Position numbers and translations under genes: made by a program. Source: Eudoraea sp. (GTDB taxonomy: Bacteria; Bacteroidota; Bacteroidia; Flavobacteriales; Flavobacteriaceae). Taken from it: 5,418 nucleotides of DNA. Location: assembly GCA_024642325.1 (NCBI GenBank), contig JAHEBI010000197.1, forward strand, positions 1 to 5,418, written 5' to 3'. Positions 1 through 5,418 of the stretch are shown here, one piece after another (positions within the stretch are counted from its first letter, which is position 1; every line of letters starts with the position of its first letter). The notes beneath the pieces were generated by a model. That model was not told where the DNA came from and ran no database searches. It worked only from the letters and a program-made list of their open reading frames with translations.

Positions 1-112
1 ACCTATTGATATGATCTCATTTTAAGCCAGAGTGAATATTAGATAAGGTCCAGGTTAAATTTGTCATGAATATGCTGTCATTTGTTACCTGAATATTAAG
101 TGGCAGGCCGTT

Positions 113-144
113 TTTGGTTTCCCATCATATAAAATCTATCTTTG
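113..144 (+). promoter_or_regulatory. Bacteroidota-type promoter of aroC
   Basis: TTTG at 113-116 and TATCTTTG at 137-144 are separated by 20 bases. This matches the -33 (TTTG/TTG) and -7 (TAnnTTTG) elements recognised by the primary sigma factor of Bacteroidota, with the usual 19-21 base spacing. Transcription would then start near position 150 and give a leader of about 50 bases before the aroC ATG. The elements are seen directly; that they are used is inferred. Confidence 0.6.
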
Positions 145-171
145 GCTACTGTAAAAAGGAGTTGATACTCT

Positions 172-196
172 TAATTGTATACCAAAAAGACAATTA
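172..196. repeat. 7-bp inverted repeat next to the aroC start codon
   Basis: TAATTGT at 172-178 and ACAATTA at 190-196 are perfect reverse complements separated by 11 bases. The repeat lies in the predicted aroC leader and ends four bases before the ATG. It could be an operator-like dyad or a weak RNA hairpin over the translation start. It has only one G-C pair, so a stable hairpin is doubtful and chance is possible. Confidence 0.35.
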
Positions 197-199
197 TTT

Positions 200-1264
200 A
201 TGGCCGGAAATACTTTTGGAACACTTTTTAAGCTCACTACTTTTGGAGAATCGCACGGTATGGCAATTGGGGGTGTTTTAGATGGGTGCCCGTCGGGAAT
301 TAAACTCGATCTTGATGCTGTGCAATATGAATTAGACAGGAGAAAACCTGGACAGTCGGCTATAGTTACCCAGCGTAAAGAACCGGATACTGTGGTCTTT
401 TATTCCGGTATTTTTGAAGGTCGGACTACCGGAACCCCAATAGGTTTTGCTATTCACAATACAAATCAGAAGTCAACTGACTATTCGCATATAAAGGACT
501 CCTATCGACCGTCCCATGCGGATTATGTATATGATAAAAAGTATGGTTTTAGAGACTACAGGGGAGGGGGAAGAAGTTCTGCCCGCGAAACGGCAAGTCG
601 CGTTGTTGCAGGGGCTATTGCGAAACAATTTTTAAAAGGCATTAGTATAAATGCCTTCGTCTCACAGGTTGGTTCTCTTCGACTTGAAAAGGATTATTCA
701 GAATTGGATTTAAAATTAACTGAAAGTAATGCTGTGCGCTGTCCGGACCCTGACACAGCTGTTAGGATGGAAAAGTATATCAAAGAAATTCGGAAAGAGG
801 GCGATACCGTCGGTGGGATTATTAGTTGTATAATAAAAAATGTTCCTGTAGGATTGGGAGAACCTGTTTTTGATAAGCTTCATGCAGATCTGGGTAAAGC
901 AATGTTATCCATTAACGCGGTTAAAGGATTTGAATACGGTAGTGGTTTTGAAGGTGTAAAGATGAAAGGAAGTGTTCATAATGATCAGTTCAAAGCTGAT
1001 GGCAGTACAGTTACGAATAACAGTGGTGGCATTCAGGGGGGTATCAGCAATGGTATGGACATCTATTTTAATGTCGCCTTTAAGCCGGTGGCTACGATCA
1101 TTCAGCCTTATGAAACGATTGACAAAGATGGGAACATGGTTAAAACTCAAGGCAAAGGCAGGCATGACCCCTGTGTCGTGCCAAGAGCTGTGCCAATAGT
1201 TGAAGCTATGGCAGCATTAGTATTAGCCGATTTCACTCTTCTTAACAGAACCATCAAATTATAA
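200..1264 (+). CDS. aroC: Chorismate synthase
   Basis: AroC catalyses the seventh and last shikimate-pathway step in the cytoplasm: 5-enolpyruvylshikimate-3-phosphate loses phosphate to give chorismate, with reduced FMN as obligatory cofactor. Chorismate feeds the aromatic amino acids, folate and menaquinone. The 354-residue protein has the family's full length. Visible hallmarks are the N-terminal FGESHG motif (15-20, His19), the RRKPGQ loop (47-52), YRPSHADY (102-109, His106), the RGGGRSSARET signature (121-131) and the C-terminal GRHDP motif (320-324). His19 and His106 correspond to the two histidines implicated in catalysis in characterised family members. The ATG is preferred because MAGNTFGTLFK is the normal family N-terminus and no other in-frame ATG lies between the upstream stop (152-154) and it. 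No Shine-Dalgarno sequence is suitably spaced, as is common in Bacteroidota. The gene has its own promoter-like element upstream and is followed after 59 bases by a symporter gene on the same strand. No frameshift or missing motif is seen. Confidence 0.98.
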   Translation: MAGNTFGTLFKLTTFGESHGMAIGGVLDGCPSGIKLDLDAVQYELDRRKPGQSAIVTQRKEPDTVVFYSGIFEGRTTGTPIGFAIHNTNQKSTDYSHIKDSYRPSHADYVYDKKYGFRDYRGGGRSSARETASRVVAGAIAKQFLKGISINAFVSQVGSLRLEKDYSELDLKLTESNAVRCPDPDTAVRMEKYIKEIRKEGDTVGGIISCIIKNVPVGLGEPVFDKLHADLGKAMLSINAVKGFEYGSGFEGVKMKGSVHNDQFKADGSTVTNNSGGIQGGISNGMDIYFNVAFKPVATIIQPYETIDKDGNMVKTQGKGRHDPCVVPRAVPIVEAMAALVLADFTLLNRTIKL

Positions 1265-1323
1265 ACATGCTTTTTAGAGGCTTTAGCATCAAAATACTAT
1301 CTTACTAACCTAAATATTTTTTT

Positions 1324-2655
1324 ATGAGGAAACTGGAGTTGCATTGGCAAATCCTGATAGGGATGATCCTGGGAATTGTTTTTGGTTTTGGAATGACCTA
1401 TATCGAATGGGGTCGTGACTTTGTCCAGGACTGGATCAATCCTTTTGGAACTATTTTCGTTAAACTACTAAAACTAATTGCAATTCCTCTTATTCTTGCC
1501 TCCTTAATAAAAGGGATTTCTGATTTAAAGGACATATCAAAATTCAGGAATATAGGCCTTCGAACAATGGGGATCTATATAACTACGACAATAATAGCGA
1601 TAACCATAGGGCTTGTACTGGTTAATATTATCAAGCCGGGTGAAGGCATTTCAACAGAAACAATCACCAAATTAACAGAGACCTACGCCTCGGACAGTGG
1701 AGTAACCTCTAAAATAGAAGAAGCAACAAGGCAAAAAGAAGGAGGGCCTCTGCAATTTTTACAGGATATGGTACCCGATAATGCCTTTGGAGCCCTAAGC
1801 GATAATAGTTTGATGCTTCAGGTCATATTTTTTACCATATTCCTGGGGATATCTATGTTATTAATTGGCGAAAAAAGATCGAAGCCACTCAAAAAGTTCT
1901 TTGATTCCCTTAATGACGTTGTGCTTAAAATGGTAGATTTAATTATGCTAACTGCGCCGGTTGCGGTTTTTGCCTTATTAGCCAATGTTGTCGTATCATC
2001 CGGGGACCCCGATCTGTTATTAGCATTGTTGAAATATGCGGGTGTAGTTATTTTAGGGCTCTTTTTAATGATTGTTTTTTACTGTATTGTGGTGGCAACA
2101 TATACCAAGAAAAACCCTTTCTGGTTTCTTAAAGAGATAAGTCCGGCACAGCTATTGGCCTTTTCAACAAGCTCGAGTGCAGCTACACTTCCGGTGACCA
2201 TGGAAAGGGTTGAGGAACATATTGGAGTAGACAAGGAAGTTTCCAGCTTTGTTCTGCCTGTAGGAGCTACTATCAACATGGATGGCACCAGTTTATATCA
2301 GGGTGTTGCGGCTGTTTTTATAGCTCAGGCCCTTGGTTTTGATCTTACACTGAGTGGTCAGTTGACCATTGTCCTTACCGCTTTGCTTGCATCTATTGGT
2401 TCTGCGGCCGTACCCGGAGCGGGAATGGTGATGCTCGTAATTGTTTTGGAATCGATTGGTTTTCCATCAGATAAGCTGGCTATTGGGCTGGCACTTATTT
2501 TTGCAGTAGACCGGCCATTGGATATGTGCCGTACTATTATAAATATTACAGGAGATGCTACCGTTGCCATGGTAGTTGCCAAATCTGTAGGTAAACTTGG
2601 GAAACCCCATGTAAAAGAGTGGGATGAATACTACGGCAAGGATAAAAACAGTTAA
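1324..2655 (+). CDS. Dicarboxylate/amino acid:cation symporter (SLC1/DAACS family)
   Basis: This 443-residue inner-membrane protein is a secondary transporter of the glutamate transporter fold (GltPh-like), importing an acidic substrate with sodium ions or protons. Hydrophobic segments run through most of the chain (about 9-27, 42-65, 80-103, 162-182, 200-224, 234-260), followed by the diagnostic transport core: re-entrant hairpin 1 with the serine-rich STSSSAATLP motif (281-290), the NMDGT motif in TM7 (318-322), hairpin 2 (about 345-378, with VPGAG at 363-367) and TM8. TM8 carries Asp400, Arg403, Thr404, Asn407 and Asp411, matching GltPh residues D394, R397, T398, N401 and D405 that bind aspartate and sodium. 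This favours glutamate/aspartate over C4-dicarboxylates, but it is an inference. A hydrophilic stretch at about 104-160 is the loop between TM3 and TM4. The ATG starts the family-typical MRKLELHWQILIGM. No clear promoter lies in the 59-base gap after aroC, so read-through from aroC is plausible. Confidence 0.93.
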   Translation: MRKLELHWQILIGMILGIVFGFGMTYIEWGRDFVQDWINPFGTIFVKLLKLIAIPLILASLIKGISDLKDISKFRNIGLRTMGIYITTTIIAITIGLVLVNIIKPGEGISTETITKLTETYASDSGVTSKIEEATRQKEGGPLQFLQDMVPDNAFGALSDNSLMLQVIFFTIFLGISMLLIGEKRSKPLKKFFDSLNDVVLKMVDLIMLTAPVAVFALLANVVVSSGDPDLLLALLKYAGVVILGLFLMIVFYCIVVATYTKKNPFWFLKEISPAQLLAFSTSSSAATLPVTMERVEEHIGVDKEVSSFVLPVGATINMDGTSLYQGVAAVFIAQALGFDLTLSGQLTIVLTALLASIGSAAVPGAGMVMLVIVLESIGFPSDKLAIGLALIFAVDRPLDMCRTIINITGDATVAMVVAKSVGKLGKPHVKEWDEYYGKDKNS

Positions 2656-2704
2656 TGTAGCAACCCAATATACTTTGGATTCCTTCATTCAGCCTTTCTA
2701 ATTG

Positions 2705-3118
2705 TCAATCAATAAATTTTGCTTTTAGTTCAGGAGTAGGGATCATGCATTCATTTTGTTTTCCAAACCATTTATACCTGTTTTTTGCAATGAGATCATA
2801 GAACCAGTCCCTTACCGGCCCGGGGATGAATTCAAAGATTCCAAGTAATTTATAACCTCCTCCAAAGGTTCTCCCTATTTTTAAAACTGCGGTAGACTTT
2901 GTATAGTAAGCAATATTGGGTTCATAAAGAAGTATGGAATCCACTTTAGATGTGTCTATTTTTCGCTCTTTTATAAATTCCTTACCGATTTCACTTTGTA
3001 ATGGGGCATAACGAAAAAGATCGTTTTTGTCATGTTTAATAATATATTGAATGGAACCGTTGCAAAGATTACACACGCCATCAAAAAAAATTAGTTGTTT
3101 GCCATCCGGGATTTTCAT
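2705..3118 (-). CDS. DCC-family (DUF393) thiol-disulfide oxidoreductase-like protein
   Basis: This small cytoplasmic protein of 137 residues belongs to the DCC/DUF393 family (YuxK-like), predicted to have a thioredoxin-like fold with a CxxC redox pair; no defined physiological substrate is known to me. Visible hallmarks are the N-terminal strand followed by FFDGVCNLCNG (11-21) with Asp13, Cys16 and Cys19, then RYAPLQS (36-42), and the C-terminal block RYKWFG (114-119) and CMIPTP (124-129) with a third cysteine, Cys124. The family is present from end to end, and no signal peptide or membrane helix is seen. The open frame extends five codons upstream to a TTG at 3131-3133, but the ATG at 3116-3118 is chosen: MKIPDGKQLIFFDG fits the family, and the extension runs through a TATTTTTG -7-like element. 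The gene lies 70 bases downstream of mutS2 on the same strand and converges on the symporter gene. Oxidoreductase activity is a family-level prediction. Confidence 0.88.
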   Translation of the reverse strand: MKIPDGKQLIFFDGVCNLCNGSIQYIIKHDKNDLFRYAPLQSEIGKEFIKERKIDTSKVDSILLYEPNIAYYTKSTAVLKIGRTFGGGYKLLGIFEFIPGPVRDWFYDLIAKNRYKWFGKQNECMIPTPELKAKFID

Positions 3119-3122
3119 TCTA

Positions 3123-3130
3123 CAAAAATA
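3123..3130 (-). promoter_or_regulatory. -7-like element of the DCC-family gene
   Basis: Read on the minus strand, this is TATTTTTG, a full match to the Bacteroidota -7 consensus TAnnTTTG. Only four bases (TAGA) separate it from the ATG at 3118, so a transcript from here would be leaderless or nearly so. The -33 region is weak: AATG on the minus strand at 3150-3153, 19 bases away, matches TTTG in two of four positions. In such AT-rich DNA a chance match is possible. Confidence 0.4.
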
Positions 3131-3188
3131 CAATTCAAATTCTTGAAAACATTAGCAATAAGCTACTAAGAAAGGAATTGAAATCCTT

Positions 3189-5360
3189 TTATTTTTTTCC
3201 TTCAACCAATTCCAGTTGGTCCGTACTCACATTGGTCGTGAACATTCCATAATTTACTACCGCCTTATTTTTCTCAAGTTTATCTATACTTCCTATAGCC
3301 CGGCCATCATGCATTCGTACCCGGTCGCCAATTTTAAATACTGGTCTCGGTTTGTTTTTTTCTTTTAATTCGGCCTTCCTGTTATCAATTTTCTTTTTCT
3401 TCCGAATTACTTTTACTTCTTTTTGCACTTCCTCTGCGGTTTCAATCTTTTTTTGCCGTTCTATTTTAGCCTGAGCGGCAGATTTCTTCTTTCGCTTACT
3501 ATTTTCAGTCTCTACTATACGCAATAGTTCCGAGACCAGGATTCGTTTCTTTTTATCAAGAAAATATTTCTCAGCTGCGGTATTTACCTTATTACCCAAA
3601 TAGATCATTCTTTGGTCATGATCATACAATTCCTGGTAATTCTCCAACTTCGATTTTACTTTGGCATTTAGTTTCTCAAGCCTCATTGCCTCATCCCGGG
3701 CTTTTGATTCTTCTTCCTGCAGCCTCGTACCTGTTTGAGCCATTTTATTGCGTTCTTTTTGCATTTTGGCTATGGTTGCATCAAAGCGTAATTTGCCACG
3801 TTCCACCTTCTTCTTGGCCTTATTGATTAAATTATAGGGGATACCATTTTTCTGGGCTACTTCAAAAGTAAATGAGCTTCCAGGCTGTCCTAGTTCCAGT
3901 TGAAAGGTGGGTTCCAGAGTTTTGGAGTTGAACAACATATTGGCATTTGTAATATGCGGTAATTCATCTGCCAAAGCCTTTAGATTTGCATAATGAGTGG
4001 TAATTACACCAAAAGCTTCTCTTTCGTAGAAAACCTCTAAAAATGCCTCGGCAAGGGCCCCGCCTAATTCAGGATCACTTCCGGTGCCAAATTCATCAAT
4101 AAGAAAGAGGGTATCCTTATTACATTTCTTAAGAAACTTATTCATGTTCTTAAGTCTGTAACTGTACGTACTCAAATGATTCTCAATAGATTGATTATCT
4201 CCAATATCAGTAAGTATAGTTTTAAAGAGACAAAAGGAACTTCGCTCATGAACGGGTATCAGGAGTCCGCTTTGCAACATTACCTGCAGCAGGCCTATTG
4301 TTTTTAGTGTAATACTCTTTCCTCCTGCATTGGGGCCGGAAATTACGATAATTCTATTCTCAGGATGCAACTCAATGGTCTGTGGCCAGGTTTTTTGCCT
4401 GCTTCTTTTATTGGATATAAAAAGCAAGGGGTGGTAAGCATCCCGCAGATAAAGCCTGTTATTGCTGTTTATTTCAGGCAACACAGCATGCATCTCATCT
4501 GCGTATTTGGCCTTGGCCGCCGTAATATCCATTTGTGTCAGGAACAACTGATAGTCATGCAAAAGATATGCATAGGGCCTGATCAGGTTCGTCAATTGAT
4601 TAAGAATCCGTTGAATTTCCTCTTTTTCATCAAATTCGAGATTATTGAGTTCCCTGCTAAATTTTAAGGAAGCTTCGGGTTCTATATAAACGATGCTCCC
4701 GGTTTTGGAAGTACCCATTACAGTACCCTTAACCTTTCGCCTGTACATTGCCTTAATTGCCAGGACCCGTCGGTTTTCTACTACAGATTCACGGATTTCG
4801 TCCAGGAAGTCTGCCGCCTGGCAGCTATTCAAGGCGGTATTGAAACTTTGATTGATTTTACCTTTGACCTGGTTTATTTGGTTGCGGATGGTTTTCAATG
4901 CTTCTGAAGCATTGTCTTTGATCTCTCCAAAACGATCAATGACCAGATCAATATTGGCAGTTATGTCCGTATTGGCCTCAATATTTTCCGTATGTGCAAA
5001 TAAGAGAGGATAATAATCCTTAAACTTTTTAAAGAATTTTTTGTGCGAAGCTACCGAAGTGCAGATAATGCCAATCTTTCGAAAACCTCCAATTTCCAAA
5101 GTTGTATTTTCTATTTTAAGTAGTTGTAATTCAACATTTATGGCTTCAAATCCGTGATTAGGAATTCGATTATCATTAGTAAATGAAGCCAGGTATTCTG
5201 AAGTTTTCCCCAGTGTATTTAATAACTCTGCTCTGTCGGAGATTGGCTCAAGAGCTGCCGCATTTATCTTTCCCAGTTCAGTACTGCATCTTTCTGTCAG
5301 CTGCTGCAATACCAGTGGGAACTCTAAATCCTGTAAGGTTTTTTTATCTATCATTTGCAT
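3189..5360 (-). CDS. mutS2: MutS2-family ATPase without Smr domain
   Basis: This 723-residue protein is a MutS homologue of the MutS2 branch. It lacks the MutS mismatch-recognition domain and begins directly with the family N-terminus KKTLQDLEFPLVLQQL (6-21). Residues about 20-300 are the helical core/clamp. The ABC-type ATPase follows: Walker A GPNAGGKS (342-349), the signature region NHLSTYS (394-400), Walker B LFLIDE (418-423) and the H-loop THY (455-457, His456). Residues about 510-670 are highly charged and probably coiled-coil, ending in a lysine-rich stretch (622-672). A small KOW-like beta domain (about 674-718) closes the protein. Typical MutS2 proteins are nearer 780 residues and continue into an Smr nuclease domain, absent here; no Smr-coding remnant follows the stop. 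MutS2 proteins are known to bind branched DNA and suppress recombination, or in Bacillus to act on collided ribosomes; which applies here is unknown. The start is Met1 or Met3; the frame stays open to the window edge, but homology and the -7 element favour these. Confidence 0.93.
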   Translation of the reverse strand: MQMIDKKTLQDLEFPLVLQQLTERCSTELGKINAAALEPISDRAELLNTLGKTSEYLASFTNDNRIPNHGFEAINVELQLLKIENTTLEIGGFRKIGIICTSVASHKKFFKKFKDYYPLLFAHTENIEANTDITANIDLVIDRFGEIKDNASEALKTIRNQINQVKGKINQSFNTALNSCQAADFLDEIRESVVENRRVLAIKAMYRRKVKGTVMGTSKTGSIVYIEPEASLKFSRELNNLEFDEKEEIQRILNQLTNLIRPYAYLLHDYQLFLTQMDITAAKAKYADEMHAVLPEINSNNRLYLRDAYHPLLFISNKRSRQKTWPQTIELHPENRIIVISGPNAGGKSITLKTIGLLQVMLQSGLLIPVHERSSFCLFKTILTDIGDNQSIENHLSTYSYRLKNMNKFLKKCNKDTLFLIDEFGTGSDPELGGALAEAFLEVFYEREAFGVITTHYANLKALADELPHITNANMLFNSKTLEPTFQLELGQPGSSFTFEVAQKNGIPYNLINKAKKKVERGKLRFDATIAKMQKERNKMAQTGTRLQEEESKARDEAMRLEKLNAKVKSKLENYQELYDHDQRMIYLGNKVNTAAEKYFLDKKKRILVSELLRIVETENSKRKKKSAAQAKIERQKKIETAEEVQKEVKVIRKKKKIDNRKAELKEKNKPRPVFKIGDRVRMHDGRAIGSIDKLEKNKAVVNYGMFTTNVSTDQLELVEGKK

Positions 5361-5379
5361 TGCTATGAATTGCAGATGG

Positions 5380-5410
5380 CAAAGGTATGGAATAGGGGCG
5401 ATTTTGAAAA
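5380..5410 (-). promoter_or_regulatory. Probable mutS2 promoter
   Basis: On the minus strand TACCTTTG (5380-5387) matches the Bacteroidota -7 consensus TAnnTTTG exactly. TTTT at 5407-5410 lies 19 bases upstream and matches the -33 TTTG in three of four positions. The -7 element is 19 bases before the mutS2 ATG at 5360, so the leader would be short, roughly 10-15 bases. Its position inside the upstream extension of the mutS2 frame supports starting the protein at Met1 or Met3. Confidence 0.5.
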
Positions 5411-5418
5411 TTCTACAA

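Noticed and set aside
156..161. AAGGAG, a Shine-Dalgarno-like sequence upstream of aroC
   Set aside because: It is 38 bases before the aroC ATG, with no ATG at suitable distance and no credible small open frame after it.
905..1199. Short open frames overlapping aroC on both strands
   Set aside because: They lie wholly within conserved aroC coding sequence in other frames and show no recognisable protein features.
1267..1289. Inverted repeat ATGCT...AGCAT between aroC and the symporter gene as a terminator
   Set aside because: The stem has only 5 bp with a 13-base loop and no T-run directly after it; not enough to call a terminator.
1298..1305. TATCTTAC as a -7 element for the symporter gene
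   Set aside because: It misses the last two consensus positions of TAnnTTTG and has no TTG at -33.
2663..2680. Small hairpin in the convergent gap (minus strand ATCCAA...TTGGGT) as a terminator for the DCC gene
   Set aside because: It has six pairs including a G-T wobble, low stability and no T-run on either side. The 49-base gap must be where both transcripts end, but no convincing intrinsic terminator is visible.
2079..2688. Three minus-strand open frames antisense to the symporter
   Set aside because: Their hydrophobic or low-complexity translations mirror the membrane-protein codons on the other strand; none has a credible start context.
4365..4667. Plus-strand open frame of 100 codons inside mutS2
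   Set aside because: It is antisense to conserved MutS2 coding sequence including the start of the ATPase domain, resembles no known family, and is best explained as a shadow frame.
5361..5418. Upstream extension of the mutS2 frame to the window edge
   Set aside because: The frame has no stop here, but the extra 19 residues do not resemble a MutS2 N-terminus, and a -7 promoter element lies within them.

Overview
The window is a compact, AT-rich chromosomal segment with four complete housekeeping-type genes and no mobile element, CRISPR array, RNA gene or obvious transferred island. The protein sequences and the promoter style point to the Bacteroidota, most likely class Flavobacteriia. In support: -7 elements of the TAnnTTTG type lie in front of three of the four genes, no useful Shine-Dalgarno sequence precedes any start, and MutS2 is of a short type without an Smr domain. 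Genus cannot be assigned from the sequence alone.

Layout: positions 1-199 are non-coding and hold a good Bacteroidota-type promoter (113-144) and a perfect 7-bp inverted repeat (172-196) that ends four bases before the first start codon. On the plus strand follow aroC (chorismate synthase, 200-1264) and, 59 bases later, a sodium/dicarboxylate-or-acidic-amino-acid symporter of the SLC1/DAACS family (1324-2655). A 49-base gap (2656-2704) separates this pair from two minus-strand genes that converge on it: a small DCC/DUF393 thiol-disulfide oxidoreductase-like protein (2705-3118, start corrected to an ATG) and, upstream of it in transcription, a MutS2-family ATPase (3189-5360). The last 58 bases carry the probable mutS2 promoter.

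The genes do not form a single pathway. AroC ends the shikimate pathway, the symporter imports C4-dicarboxylates or, more probably, glutamate/aspartate, the DCC protein is a putative redox protein, and MutS2 acts on branched DNA or stalled ribosomes. aroC and the symporter could be co-transcribed; mutS2 and the DCC gene could be too, although the DCC gene has its own -7-like element.

No undescribed system was found. The points most worth a second look are the Smr-less MutS2 with a lysine-rich tail and terminal KOW-like domain, the near-leaderless DCC gene, the substrate-site residues of the symporter, and small inverted repeats around aroC and at the mutS2 3' end.
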